Positions 17,888-28,800 of a stretch of 64,000 nt of DNA are shown one piece after another; the stretch's first letter is position 1, and every line of letters starts with the position of its first letter. Below the pieces are notes generated by a model. It searched no databases. It was not told where the DNA came from and saw only the letters and a list, made by a program, of their open reading frames with translations. A program made the translations under genes and the position numbers. This DNA is from Nitrosomonas aestuarii (GTDB taxonomy: Bacteria > Pseudomonadota > Gammaproteobacteria > Burkholderiales > Nitrosomonadaceae): contig NZ_QAAE01000002.1 in the NCBI RefSeq assembly GCF_003046585.1, forward strand, positions 1 through 64,000. Direction: 5' to 3'.

Positions 17888-18538
17888 ATGTCCGATTCCG
17901 ACTTCAGACAAACATTTATCGAGTTTGCAATTGATCGCAAGGTGCTATGCTTTGGTGAATACAAAACCAAAGCCGGCCGTATGTCGCCGTATTTTTTTAA
18001 TGCCGGTTTGTTTAATGACGGTGATTCACTGCACCGGTTGGGGCAATTTTACGCGAAAGCCATCCTCGCTGCCGAGCTTCCTTTTGATATGCTGTTTGGC
18101 CCGGCGTATAAGGGGATTCCACTCGTCAGCTCAGTTACCATTGCGTTGGCACAGATGGGCCATAATTATCCCTTCTGCTTTAACCGAAAGGAAGTCAAAG
18201 ACCATGGCGAAGGCGGCATACAGATCGGCGCACCATTAGCGGGTCGGGTGCTAATCGTGGATGATGTCATCTCTGCTGGCACATCAGTCCGTGAATCGGT
18301 TGATTTGATAACAGGCACAAGCGCAACACCCTGTGGCGTCCTCATTGCACTGGACCGGATGGAGCGCGGATCCGGACCACTTTCCGCTATACAGGAAGTC
18401 GAAAAAACGCACGGCATTCCTGTTATCAGCATCATTAATTTAAATGATCTGATTCATTTTTTACAGTCCGGCGACCATTTGGCTCATCACCTGGAAGCGG
18501 TGACGCGCTATCGACAACAGTACGGTGTTGCCTGTTAA
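17888..18538 (+). CDS. pyrE: Orotate phosphoribosyltransferase
   Basis: A 216-residue cytoplasmic enzyme of pyrimidine synthesis that joins orotate and PRPP to give orotidine monophosphate. Signatures: LCFGEYKTKAGRMSPYFFN near residues 20-38 (orotate side), FGPAYKGIPL, YPFCFNRKEVKDHGEGG and the PRPP loop VLIVDDVISAGTSVRES. Length is typical. It is transcribed away from xthA, a neighbour seen in many betaproteobacteria. Confidence 0.96.
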   Translation: MSDSDFRQTFIEFAIDRKVLCFGEYKTKAGRMSPYFFNAGLFNDGDSLHRLGQFYAKAILAAELPFDMLFGPAYKGIPLVSSVTIALAQMGHNYPFCFNRKEVKDHGEGGIQIGAPLAGRVLIVDDVISAGTSVRESVDLITGTSATPCGVLIALDRMERGSGPLSAIQEVEKTHGIPVISIINLNDLIHFLQSGDHLAHHLEAVTRYRQQYGVAC

Positions 18539-18674
18539 ACGTATACTTTTGATGCCTTTATAGCATTGCAGCCACAGCACAATGGTTTTCTCTTCAATTT
18601 ACGGCTGGTTAAATTCATTCTCCTGAATGCCGTTCTTGCACTGTAGTATTTTAATAAAGCGACAGGAGAAATTT

Positions 18675-19271
18675 ATGCATAAAATTATATTGTTTGCAAT
18701 CATTTTGATTTTTTCACAACCCACTCTGGCATCATTACAAAAATGTGTGGACGATGCAGGTATGTTTCATTATTACACACATATCATGCCACCTGAATGC
18801 CAAAACAAGACAACCGTTGAAATGAATGAACATGGTGTCGTTATTCGCACCCATGCTGCCGAAAACAAACCAGACATTGCTAAAACGGCGAAAAATAAAA
18901 TTGATGCGCAACAGCAAGTCGAAGAAAAGAGACGTGATGCAGTTTTACTTAACACCTATACCAGTGAAGAAGAAATTGACTGGGTACTGGGGCGCAACGT
19001 GGAACCGATAGAATTAGCCATTTCAGGTATCGAAATGCGCCTTAATATTGCAAAAAACCAACTGCGAATTCTAAAGCAACAGGCAGATGAGGCCGAAAAA
19101 TCGGGCAATCCGACGCTGGCATCCATTCAACAGGATATGATTCCGGTAAAACGCAATGTTACACAACTGGAAAATGAATTGATAAAAAATCACGCGCGTA
19201 TCAGCAGCCTAAAAGAGAAATTCGCCACCGACCGAAAACGCTTCCAGACACTGAAAGGACAAAAACTGTAA
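18675..19271 (+). CDS. DUF4124-domain exported protein with coiled coil
   Basis: The ATG at 18675 is preferred: AGGAGA lies about 7 bases upstream and it gives a standard signal peptide (MHKIILFAIILIFSQPTLAS). The mature protein begins with a DUF4124-like segment (LQKCVDDAGMFHYYTHIMPP) holding two Cys, then a long charged helical region with KNKIDAQQQVEEKRRDAVLL and an EMRLNIAKNQLRILKQQADE coiled coil to the C-terminus. DUF4124 proteins are common, poorly studied periplasmic proteins in proteobacteria. 198 residues. Function unknown. Confidence 0.85.
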   Translation: MHKIILFAIILIFSQPTLASLQKCVDDAGMFHYYTHIMPPECQNKTTVEMNEHGVVIRTHAAENKPDIAKTAKNKIDAQQQVEEKRRDAVLLNTYTSEEEIDWVLGRNVEPIELAISGIEMRLNIAKNQLRILKQQADEAEKSGNPTLASIQQDMIPVKRNVTQLENELIKNHARISSLKEKFATDRKRFQTLKGQKL

Positions 19272-19292
19272 GCTCATAAAAATGCGATGCTT

Positions 19293-20375
19293 TTATTCTA
19301 AGCAACCGGGTGCAGCAGATTCTCGTGAATCAACTGCTGAATCCGGCAAAATCATACGTTCCATCAGATAGCACAGACAATCCTGATGGATAACTTTAGT
19401 ATTTCGCGTCAGCATCGATGGCATGACAGGACGGCTGATTCTGAGCGCATTCCCATCAAGATGGAAATAATGCGCGGATATTTCCTGATCTTGTTCATCG
19501 GCGGTTCTCAAAGCAAGCTCCTGATGGTTCTTCTGCCAGCCGATCAGCGTATTGAAAGGCAATTCCCGGAAATTTAGATGATCGATATTATCGACAAGGC
19601 GCAGATCCAGGTTATTTTCCTGGAATCCCACTTCAATACCGGGAGCAACACGAACTGTTGCAACAGTATGAAATAATTCAATATCATGTTTGGCAACGGC
19701 GTGTGTTGGAATCTCGGATAAATTCAGACAAGCTGTCAAGTATTCAATGGCATGCGCCACGCCCTGAGGGTTGCCAGGCTGTCCGCATTCCAATGTTACC
19801 GATGGCGCAAGTCTTGAAAAGGCGAGCGACTGGACACCTTCAGGGCGGGTGAAATAAATCACTATACGGTCAAATAACGTTGCCAGATGTAAAAAAGATG
19901 TGTCCAGCTTATTAACGCAGGCATAGTGCGGATTCAATCCTGTATTGTTGTGTACGTCAATGCTGGCGAATAATCCGGTCGCGGCCATTTCTGTATACAC
20001 GCGATTTGCCATATTATGCGCTGGCGTACTGCCATCATTACCGTCGAGACCTTGAATGAGATCAGCGCTTTTCGGCCAAATACGATTAAAATCCGGCTGT
20101 TCTTCAAGGTGCCTTTGCTGGAACCGGGCTGCCTGGATGTTACCTACAAAAAGTGACAAAGCCCTCGGCAGTTCTTTGTTTTGGTGGTGATAAAGAATAT
20201 GACGTATTGCATTCCAGCCGACAGGTTCATTGCCATGCAATAAAACCGAAATAAAAATAGGTGGGCTGCGGCGGCCGGGTAGCTGAAACAAAGTCGGCCC
20301 ATCGAGTTTCTTATATAACTCATGGGACTGTGAATCAAGCAGGCCTTCAGGAATATCTTGTCGTATCGTCAACAT
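19293..20375 (-). CDS. Succinylglutamate desuccinylase/aspartoacylase-family zinc hydrolase
   Basis: A 360-residue M14-like zinc amidohydrolase. The zinc site reads H47-G-N-E50 (SVLLHGNEPVG) with the third ligand His142 in ASIDVHNNTGLNPH, and the catalytic Glu is probably Glu196 in SVTLECGQPG. Family members split amide bonds of N-acyl amino acids such as N-succinylglutamate or N-acetylaspartate. The neighbours are not arginine-degradation (ast) genes, so AstE itself is unlikely. Instead a GCS2-type ligase gene lies 131 bases upstream on the same strand, suggesting a shared gamma-glutamyl or peptide-like substrate (inference). Confidence 0.85.
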   Translation of the reverse strand: MLTIRQDIPEGLLDSQSHELYKKLDGPTLFQLPGRRSPPIFISVLLHGNEPVGWNAIRHILYHHQNKELPRALSLFVGNIQAARFQQRHLEEQPDFNRIWPKSADLIQGLDGNDGSTPAHNMANRVYTEMAATGLFASIDVHNNTGLNPHYACVNKLDTSFLHLATLFDRIVIYFTRPEGVQSLAFSRLAPSVTLECGQPGNPQGVAHAIEYLTACLNLSEIPTHAVAKHDIELFHTVATVRVAPGIEVGFQENNLDLRLVDNIDHLNFRELPFNTLIGWQKNHQELALRTADEQDQEISAHYFHLDGNALRISRPVMPSMLTRNTKVIHQDCLCYLMERMILPDSAVDSRESAAPGCLE

Positions 20376-20506
20376 TGATTTATATACATCACCACACTGT
20401 ATTTGTATTTTTAAATAACATAAAATTTAATCGCATTTAGTTTGCAGTCATCAGCTGTCAGTTCAATACAAATGTAATTTGCGATGAATGGCCGGGCTCA
20501 GTCCAG

Positions 20507-21940
20507 TCAGATTGGCCACTCATGTACCGGCTTGCCGCTTTGCTGTAACGTTGCATAAGCAGCTGTCAATGCCTGCATATCATAGTCGTGTTTTGCCGCA
20601 TAACGCTGTTGCCAGTTGGTGCCGGTTTGTCCGCTTCGAATACGCTGCTCGATAATATCCAAATAATATTGTCTATCGTGACTGTTGATTTCCAATTGTT
20701 CAAGGCCGGATCGCGCTAGCGGCAACAATTGCTTCAGTATATGCGATCGTGCATTCACTTGTTGTTCGCCCAGCCAATGAAGATCCGCCGCCAATCCAAG
20801 GCGGGCCGCTTGATAAAAATTATGCCGGGCATGATTAAAAGTCAAATTAAATTCTGGTGTATGCTGCGATGCTACCAGGCTTTTCACAGCGCCTGTGAAC
20901 AGGGCTGCATTAGCCACTGTATCGACAACACTTGGTCCCGCTGAAATCACCCGATGTTCAATACGCAAGTGAGGCTCACCTTGTTCATCAAAACCAATCA
21001 GTGGGCGGTTCCAACGCCAGATGGTACCGTTATGCAGCCGCAAATGCGCCAGTCTGTCAGGGGGATCTTCAAATAAAACAGGAAGAACCACCGGAAAATG
21101 ATCCAGATTCTCCTGGAAGCACTCGAAAAGAGAATCCTGCGTATACCCCGTACCAAAAAAAACACGCTTCAGATCCCCTTCGTCATCGGTTCCATGTCCA
21201 CCAACGGATACCGCCTGCTCGAACAGTGGAATGCGGGTTTCCGCCCACAAATGTTTGCCAAACAGAAACGGTGAATTGCCGGTTGCCGCAACCATTGAAC
21301 CCGATAAAATAATAGCCGCATTATAGTAATGTGTGGCCAGGCTCGGTGGTACCTGTAAATGCAGTTGAAATGAAGTCGCGGCTGCTTCCAGCATCACATC
21401 ATCATGCTGCACACACAAATGCTCGTCACCTTTAATATTGATATGCAGCGGACGCCCATGCCTCATCCGTAACACCTGTTCATTCAACGCCCGGTAACGT
21501 GGTGAATTGGACATATTCTGAAGAGACAGATCTGTTTTCCTGACGGTCGGCAAAATACCGATGGCCACCATATCCGAACCAAGCAGCTGCGCCTGCTGGC
21601 GGCATAGATTAAAAATCCGGTTCAGATTTTGTTCCATATCGCTGAAAACATGTCCGCTCAAATGTTGCGGCAGACTGTTTAATTCGATATTAAAACTCGC
21701 CAGTTCCGGAACGACCAGGGGATTATTCAGCTTTTTCAGAAACTGTTCATTAACAGGCGCGGGTTGGTAATTTTTATCGATCAGCCAGGCTTCCAGTTCG
21801 TAACCAAACATTTTTTGTTCGGATGCAAACCTATCCTGTGAAAACCATTTGTCGATTATCTTCGTTTCCTGCTGCAGCCGTTCATTAAATAGTTTTAGAT
21901 CTTCAGGTTTGAAGTAACTGGATGGTATTTCATTACCCAT
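20507..21940 (-). CDS. Glutamate-cysteine ligase family 2 (GCS2/YbdK-like) carboxylate-amine ligase
   Basis: A 477-residue cytoplasmic protein of the GCS2 family. Motifs: FGYELEAWLID near residue 45 (substrate/metal Glu), FNIELNSLPQ, HINIKGDEHL, ATSFQLHLQVPP, SGSMVAATGNSPFLFGKHLW and RIEHRVISAGPSVVD. Family members make gamma-glutamyl-cysteine or related amide bonds with ATP; whether Cys is the acceptor here is unclear. GGAAC lies before the ATG. It may be co-transcribed with the AstE/ASPA-like hydrolase 131 bases downstream. A classical gshA is not in the window. Confidence 0.82.
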   Translation of the reverse strand: MGNEIPSSYFKPEDLKLFNERLQQETKIIDKWFSQDRFASEQKMFGYELEAWLIDKNYQPAPVNEQFLKKLNNPLVVPELASFNIELNSLPQHLSGHVFSDMEQNLNRIFNLCRQQAQLLGSDMVAIGILPTVRKTDLSLQNMSNSPRYRALNEQVLRMRHGRPLHINIKGDEHLCVQHDDVMLEAAATSFQLHLQVPPSLATHYYNAAIILSGSMVAATGNSPFLFGKHLWAETRIPLFEQAVSVGGHGTDDEGDLKRVFFGTGYTQDSLFECFQENLDHFPVVLPVLFEDPPDRLAHLRLHNGTIWRWNRPLIGFDEQGEPHLRIEHRVISAGPSVVDTVANAALFTGAVKSLVASQHTPEFNLTFNHARHNFYQAARLGLAADLHWLGEQQVNARSHILKQLLPLARSGLEQLEINSHDRQYYLDIIEQRIRSGQTGTNWQQRYAAKHDYDMQALTAAYATLQQSGKPVHEWPI

Positions 21941-22329
21941 AACAATAGTTCCAAGGATTTCGTTTTGTTTTTATTGCCGTAACAGGTGCCTTGATCCAAA
22001 AAAACACGATTTAATTCAACAAAGAAACACCCTTGCAGGACAAGGTGACAAAATAGTGCAAACGTGCTCAACAAGCATTTGTTTCCGTCTGTTCCTGTTT
22101 ATTTATAATACAAATCATAAACATGATACAGCTTACAGCATGGGTTTGTCGAAAAACGGAAAAAACAGATCATGCTTCCAGTTGTTTTGCTCTGTATTAA
22201 TTCGAAACCTTTGCCAGGTTGCTGATAACAATCTCGTCCAAACGCAACACGTGCATTGATCAAACAAAAACACTGTTGTTAACGCGGCGCATAATGTGAC
22301 GCCTCCTCGGAACGACTTCCAGCAGTTCT
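21941..22329. other. Intergenic region, nothing recognised
   Basis: A 389-base spacer upstream of the GCS2 gene and downstream of the TPR gene, both on the minus strand. It must hold the GCS2 promoter. I found no convincing ORF, RNA gene or terminator. Confidence 0.4.
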
Positions 22330-23118
22330 TCAGCGAGCCATTAAGAACTTGTCTTTTTTAACAATATTTCGTGCGATTTCAATAAATCTGTGATATCTGA
22401 AGTTGTTTTCCTTTTCAACCGGGGTTGCCAGAATAAATTCTGCATGTTTGCGGGCTTCGTGTTTTTGGCCCATATCAAAAAGTAATTCAGCATAAAAAGC
22501 CCGAACAATAATGTCATTCGGATACAGCTCATAGGCCTTTTTTAAATGAAATAATGCCTTTTCGTTACTGCCAAAACTGATCGGAAAGCTGGGAAGTTTA
22601 TAGTACATACGGCCAAGCGCTTTATGCCCGCCAGCATGATCGTAATTTTCATTTAGTGTAATAACACGCAAAAAAAGCCGCTCCATGGCGCGCGTCATTC
22701 TAAAAGCATTTAAAATACCGGTCTCTTCGCTGAGTTTTCCCATTGCAATAGCCTTCCAGTATAATGCGCCAACCTCATCTGGATTCACCGCGAGTGATCT
22801 ATTCGCGGTATCAATACAGATTTTATAAAGTTCGATACGCTTTCTTTTTTCAGTCTCAACTTCAGCATTCGCATACTCCAAACGGGCAAGCTCTGCCATA
22901 ATTGTTGCGTCCCGCGTACTTTGAGCCAGTTGTGCAACCCAGGAAATCGTAGCTAAAAGTGTCGTTCTGTCGACAGCGTTACGCATTACCGCCATATCGA
23001 TTTTTTGTTTGTATTCATCAGGAAAAATTTCCGTTGCGGCCCGGGCAAAAACAGAGTGGCTTATGCTGATAAATGCAAACACTGAATATTTAAGAAAATT
23101 AACCTGCCAGCGCAACAT
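22330..23118 (-). CDS. Exported TatT-like TPR protein
   Basis: ATG at 23118 is chosen because GAGG (23127-23130) sits 8 bases upstream; a GTG at 23127 lies inside that site. 262 residues: a signal peptide (to about ...FARA), then helical TPR-like repeats. The segment GGHKALGRMYYKLPSFPISFG-like (about residues 165-185) followed by KALFHLKKAYELYPNDIIV resembles TatT/TRAP-associated T proteins, periplasmic trimers thought to feed ligands to TRAP transporters. No TRAP genes (dctPQM) are nearby, so it is either an orphan or only a structural relative. Confidence 0.65.
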   Translation of the reverse strand: MLRWQVNFLKYSVFAFISISHSVFARAATEIFPDEYKQKIDMAVMRNAVDRTTLLATISWVAQLAQSTRDATIMAELARLEYANAEVETEKRKRIELYKICIDTANRSLAVNPDEVGALYWKAIAMGKLSEETGILNAFRMTRAMERLFLRVITLNENYDHAGGHKALGRMYYKLPSFPISFGSNEKALFHLKKAYELYPNDIIVRAFYAELLFDMGQKHEARKHAEFILATPVEKENNFRYHRFIEIARNIVKKDKFLMAR

Positions 23119-23795
23119 TTTGAGCACCTCATAAAAGATAAAGCAAATTTAAATAAATGATTCAGTTAGAAAAAATCAGCAATCCGATTTCGCTTTCAAC
23201 GTCATCCTGTTTTTGCGAATTATTTGGCTAAACTTAGTTACCGTCAAGTTAAATAACACCCCCTTTTACCCGCCATATCCAGTTACCAATCCCTCATACA
23301 AACAAAGAAATAAAATTCTTACATATCAGATGGATAGATCAGTATCAAAAAAGATATATTTACGGTGATCTGTTGCAATTCAGTTACGCAGGCAATCACA
23401 TCGGCACCTTGATACTTAAATGCATCATTTCATAAAATATACAAAGCGGATCTCAAAAAAAACATCAGCCTGTCGTTACTGTCGATATTTTTTACACACC
23501 GACGTTTTCTCACCCGGCATAAATAATAATTTATTGATAATTAATTATTATTTACTTAGGCACGAATATTGCTTGTACACAGATATATCTTATAGAATAT
23601 TGCGTAGCATAATTCATCATACCGAACGGCGAAAAATCGATCATTTAATACCGCCGAAACTTTCAAAGCGGCTTCCGGTCACCGTCGATATGTTTTTTGC
23701 ATAAAACCAAGCTGCTTAGAAATTTTAAATCGTTACGAATTATGCTCCAAATTGCCGCAAGAAATAATTCATACAAAATAAATAGCCTATAAAAC
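23119..23795. other. Divergent intergenic region, nothing recognised
   Basis: A 677-base, very AT-rich spacer between the divergent TPR and lytic transglycosylase genes. A short frame at 23420-23704 has poor composition and no start signal. A possible -10 (TATAGA) lies near 23590, but no firm promoter could be picked. Confidence 0.4.
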
Positions 23796-24692
23796 ATGCA
23801 CCTAAAAAATATAAAACCGTTTTTAATATTAGTGTGCGGTCTTGCTTTATTGAACACTGCAGAAGCAAACAACCGCTCTCCAGAACTTAAAAGCCAGACA
23901 TTCCAGTATCTGACAGATGCAACCGATACGCCAGTCGAATTAGTCAAACTGGCAAAGCAGCATGAACACGCCGAAGGCATCCCCAGAAATTACGCCCGCG
24001 CAGCGGAACTGTACTGTGAAGCAGCCGGACTGGGTTATGATGAAGCACAATATGCTTTGGGCTGGATGTATGCCAATGGACGTGGTGTGCCCCGCAATGA
24101 CAGTATTGCCGCGCAACTATTTGGCATGGCGGCAGAACAGGGCCATGCGCACGCCGGCAAAATGATACGTTTTCTGGACGACTCGAAGGAATCAGTGCTC
24201 CCGGAATGCATACAGTCAGTAGCTCAAAACAACCTTATTGACTACTCGGACAAGCCGTATTTCGATCTCGTTCAGAAACTGGCACCCCGATATTATTTGG
24301 ACCCAGCCCTGGTAATGGCCATTATCACCGTTGAGTCCGCATTTAACGCACAAGCCGTATCTCACAAAAATGCACAAGGCCTGATGCAGCTGATCCCGGA
24401 AACAGCCGAGCGCTTTCAGGTAAAAAACTCATTTGACGCCGAAGAAAACATAAAAGGCGGCATGGCTTATCTACGCTGGTTGCTAGCTTTTTTTAAAGGT
24501 GACGTCACATTGGCTGTCGCCGCATACAACGCAGGAGAAGGCGCAGTTGAAAGACATCAGGGCATACCGCCCTACACAGAAACAATAAACTATGTCAAAA
24601 AAATACAGGCGCAGTACACAAAGCCAACACACCCTTATCAGCCAGACATCGTCCATAGGCATGCTGTCATTGCTTTATCAGAATATGAATAA
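23796..24692 (+). CDS. Sel1-repeat lytic transglycosylase (SLT domain)
   Basis: A 298-residue exported protein: signal peptide to about ...TAEA, two Sel1-like repeats (GIPRNYARAAELYCEAAGLG, and AQYALGWMYANGRGVPRND) at about residues 55-120, then an SLT domain from about 150. The catalytic Glu is E180 in AIITVESAFN, followed by SHKNAQGLMQLIP, the AYNAGEGAV motif and YVKKI, as in MltC/Slt-type enzymes. It cleaves peptidoglycan glycan strands to 1,6-anhydromuropeptides in the periplasm. The Sel1 part probably recruits partner proteins. The released product would be the substrate of the AmpG-like permease elsewhere in the window. Confidence 0.92.
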   Translation: MHLKNIKPFLILVCGLALLNTAEANNRSPELKSQTFQYLTDATDTPVELVKLAKQHEHAEGIPRNYARAAELYCEAAGLGYDEAQYALGWMYANGRGVPRNDSIAAQLFGMAAEQGHAHAGKMIRFLDDSKESVLPECIQSVAQNNLIDYSDKPYFDLVQKLAPRYYLDPALVMAIITVESAFNAQAVSHKNAQGLMQLIPETAERFQVKNSFDAEENIKGGMAYLRWLLAFFKGDVTLAVAAYNAGEGAVERHQGIPPYTETINYVKKIQAQYTKPTHPYQPDIVHRHAVIALSEYE

Positions 24693-24925
24693 GCTGCCAA
24701 ATAAAAAATTCATACCTCTGCAGTCGGAATGCCTGGCAATGTAGAAACCGAGGCTGCTGCAAATAGTCCCCTAGTATATTGATAGCTCTTATCCGCAGCC
24801 TGTTTACATGGCTATTAATTTTCCAATGCCGGCTTCGAACAGTTTTTTGCTTAAAAACTGGATGGATATTACTGCTATTGCTTTCTGGTTACGAACTTTT
24901 CAGTTTTAAGCCTATTCCAAACAAA

Positions 24926-25681
24926 ATGCGTTTATTATTTGATCAACGATTACTATTAGCCGCAGCTTTTACTGTTTTTACATGCATAGCGGTCATTCCA
25001 ACCGACGCCGCAGGAAGCTGGCGTACTGCCAGCCGGGCGTCCGTGGGTATTGCACCCGACCCGGCATTGACTCACGAAGCAGTCGTACAAGTGTACGGCG
25101 CGCGCGCTTACAGCTGGCGCGGTTATCTCGGCATTCATACCTGGATTGCCGTCAAACCCGCTCATGCAGACAACTACACCATCTATGAGGTGCTGGGCTG
25201 GCGACAACGCAGGCGATTACCGGTGCTGACAATTTATGAGCAAATTCCGGACCGGTGCTGGTTTGGCAACATCCCTGTTATCCTCGCAGATAAACGCGGT
25301 GAAGGTGTCGACGACTTGATTGCGCGCATTGATCAGGCAGCCCAGAATTATCCCTATGCAAGGCAATACACTTTATGGCCCGGCCCCAACTCCAATACTT
25401 TCACAGCCTGGATCTCGCGCGTCGTTCCCGAACTGGAGCTGAACCTGCCGGCAACCGCCATCGGGAAGGACTATCTGGGCTATCGATTGTTCGCCACCCC
25501 CCCAAGTGGCAGTGGGTTCCAATTTTCTGTCTTTGGGTTACTGGGTGTTGTAATCAGTAACGTAGAAGGCTTTGAGTTTAATTTTCTTGGCCTGACATTC
25601 GGTATCGCATCCGATCCCTGGGCCGTGAAACTACCCATCGTTGGCAGTATTCAACTCACTTCAAGGCACTCCAGCAACTGA
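24926..25681 (+). CDS. DUF3750-domain protein
   Basis: From the ATG at 24926 the protein is 251 residues with one N-terminal hydrophobic segment (LLLAAAFTVFTCIAVIP) and then the DUF3750 region: WRTASRASVGIAPDPA, EAVVQVYGARAYSWRGYLG, HTWIAVKP, TIYEVLGWR and TLWPGPNSNTF. The frame is open upstream to a TTG at 24779, which would add two more hydrophobic segments; neither start has a good ribosome binding site. Conserved His and Trp-Pro-Gly-Pro-Asn-Ser recall NlpC/P60-like folds, but that is speculation. Function unknown. Confidence 0.72.
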   Translation: MRLLFDQRLLLAAAFTVFTCIAVIPTDAAGSWRTASRASVGIAPDPALTHEAVVQVYGARAYSWRGYLGIHTWIAVKPAHADNYTIYEVLGWRQRRRLPVLTIYEQIPDRCWFGNIPVILADKRGEGVDDLIARIDQAAQNYPYARQYTLWPGPNSNTFTAWISRVVPELELNLPATAIGKDYLGYRLFATPPSGSGFQFSVFGLLGVVISNVEGFEFNFLGLTFGIASDPWAVKLPIVGSIQLTSRHSSN

Positions 25682-25864
25682 GTAACGACGTGAACAGCGT
25701 TCACGATCAAACCAGCTATTCACAATCCGCTGCAAGACATCGCCAAGTACACTAAAATAGTCCGTGAAAGCAGCGGATCCAGTAAGTTCCTGGTATTGAT
25801 TGTATGACTTTCATATATAAAATCTATAGCATGAGTAAATTGACACAGCCAAGAAACAGACTTA

Positions 25865-28800
25865 ATGAATTTTAAGAAAATTTCAGTTTCGGATATTAAA
25901 AATTCCTGTAGTAATAATGCCTATTTGAAAGGAAGAGATTATTTCCAACAAAGCAAGGTCATAAAATTGCGTGCAACCCATGAAACTGAAAGCACGGTCA
26001 TACTCAGCGCATGTGTCAGCGGCAGTCACAGTCAACACTATAACCAGACCATTACCTTCACAAAAACAAGATATTATTTAAAAATTAACGGCAGATGCAG
26101 TTGCCCTGTCGCTTATAATTGCAAACATGTCGTTGCCGCATGTCTGGCCTATAAAGCAGAAAAATCGGAACAAAATACCGATACAAAAAAAGCGTGCTTA
26201 AACTGGCTATACAGTCTGGGAGAAACAGGGAAGCAACCTGACGCTTCACAAGAGTTTGCTGCTTATGTGCTTCACCAGCGTGAGGCAGGCGGTAAATATC
26301 TGCTGTCACTATTCACGACACGCGAAAAGAAGCAAGGCGGATTGGCCGTTGGCAGAAGAATTCCCCTGTCCAACATTCAATACGGTTACTTCTCGAGCAG
26401 ACATTTTCCGCTTGAGGACAGGGAACTTTTCCGCCTTGTGCTCGGTTTGGAATATGATTACGCGGACGATGCAATCATAGCCGGCGCGCTGGGATATCTG
26501 GTTTTGAACAAAGCTTTGCAATACAAACGCCTGTTCTGGAAGTCACATCAACTGGCGCCTCCCCTGGACATGGGCGAGCCCAGCACACTGGAACTGTCCT
26601 GGCATGCACAACCGGACGGTGCTTACAAACTCCATACCACTGTGGCGAATAAAGCGGCTTTGTTGCCGACCGAACCGCCCTTGTATCTGGACAAAGATAA
26701 ATTACTGTTAGGCACCGTTGCGTCCACAAATTTGACGCATCAGCAATTTCAAAAAATACTGTCTGCGCCACTGGTACCAGCCGACTATGTCGAGGATTTC
26801 AGTCAACGACTGGTAATCGAACACCCCGACATCGCTTTGCCGCCACCAAAACCCATCGCGATAAAAATATTAAACGGGTTAGCTGCACAACCACGCTTAC
26901 AGCTGCTGGGGCGGCAACTGGACGACGAAAGCTACATTCATCTACTGATGTTGCGTTTTGATTATGGCGGTCATACAGTTTCCGCCGCTCAATCCATCCC
27001 TGTCAGCGTCATTAAAACCGATAAGGATTATTTCAAAATACAGCGTGATCGAACCGCCGAGGACACCGCCATTGGAATGCTGCAGGCATATGGTTTCAAT
27101 CGGTTCGAACTCGACAACCCCAAAGAACTGTTTTTTTTCAGTCCGGCACAAAATTCTGTGATAGACAGCGCAACGCGCTGGGCGCAATTTATGGACGACA
27201 AACTACCGGAACTCACACAACAAGGGTGGATAATCGAGATCGACGACAGCTTCCTGTTGCAGTTTCAACAACCTGGAAACTGGGATGCCGAAATCGAACA
27301 AAACGATAACGACTGGTTCAAAATGCACTTCAATATCACCATCAACGATCAATCGCTGCCGTTATTACCCCTGATTACGCCGGTACTGGAAAACTATGAA
27401 CGTGACAACCTGCCGGAAATGCTGAGCATTCCGTTGGGACAGCATCAGTATGCCAACATTTCTTCGGAACAACTGAAACCCTTCATCGCTATTCTGTACG
27501 AACTGTTCGACAGCGTGCGTTTTGATAATGACGGTATCGGCCGCATTTCACGTTACAATGCCGCCGCTCTGGCCGATCTGGAGCAACATAGCTATGGACT
27601 GTTCAGCATTGAAGGCGGTGATGAACTGATTGAAACCGGCAAAAAAATGCGTGATTTTAAGGGCATTGCCAATGTTGCGCCGCCTGCTGCCTTGCATGCG
27701 CAATTGCGCGAATATCAACAAAAAGGCCTTAACTGGCTGCAGTTTCTGCGTGAATATCGCTTCGGCGGGATTTTGGCGGATGACATGGGCCTGGGAAAAA
27801 CCATTCAAACGCTCGCACACTTGCTGCTGGAAAAAGAGTCCGGACGCATGGACAAGCCTTGCCTGATTGTCGCGCCTACCAGTTTGATGAGCAACTGGCG
27901 GCGTGAAGCACAACGTTTTACACCGGATTTAAGTGTGTTGATTTTACAGGGCGGTAACCGCAAACAGCGGTTTGACGAAATTACGCAACATGACCTAGTT
28001 CTGACCACGTATCCATTGCTGCACAGGGACGAAAAGAACCTGTTGGCCAACGCGTATTACTATCTGATTCTGGACGAGGCGCAAGTGATTAAAAACCCCA
28101 AAGCGCAGGCTGCACGCATGGTACGCCGCATTAATGCCCAGCATCGCTTATGCCTGACCGGCACGCCGATGGAAAATCATCTGGGTGAACTATGGGCGCA
28201 ATACGATTTTCTGATGCCGGATTTTCTGGGTGATCATGCGCTGTTCAAAAAAATTTACCGCACACCCATTGAAGTCCAGGGTAATACCGAAAAAAAGGAA
28301 AGGCTGTCCAGGTGTCTTGAACCCTTTATGCTGCGCCGCACCAAACGCGATGTAGCCGACGAACTGCCGGAAAAAACCGAAATAATCCGTTCGGTACCGC
28401 TTTATGAAAAGCAGGCCGCACTGTATGAAAGCATCCGGGTGAGCATGGAAGAGAAAGTGCGCAATGCAATTGCCGAAAAAGGCCTGGCGCGCAGCCATAT
28501 CACCATTCTCGATGCCTTACTGAAATTACGGCAAACCTGCTGTGATCCCAGAACACTGAACTTGAAAGCAGCGGAAAAATTCAAACAATCTGCCAAACTG
28601 GATTTACTAATGACCATACTGCCGGAATTGCTGGAAGAAGGACGGCGCATCCTGATTTTCTCGCAGTTTACCAAAATGCTGGGCCTGATCGAAGCCGAAC
28701 TGAAAGCGCAACAAATCGACTATTGCAAGCTGACCGGCCAGACCCGCCAGCGTGACGCTGTTATCGAACAGTTTAAAAGCGGGCTGGTCGATGTGTTTCT

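Noticed and set aside
23420-23704. A 94-codon frame in the divergent AT-rich spacer
   Set aside because: No ribosome binding site, biased composition and no family resemblance.
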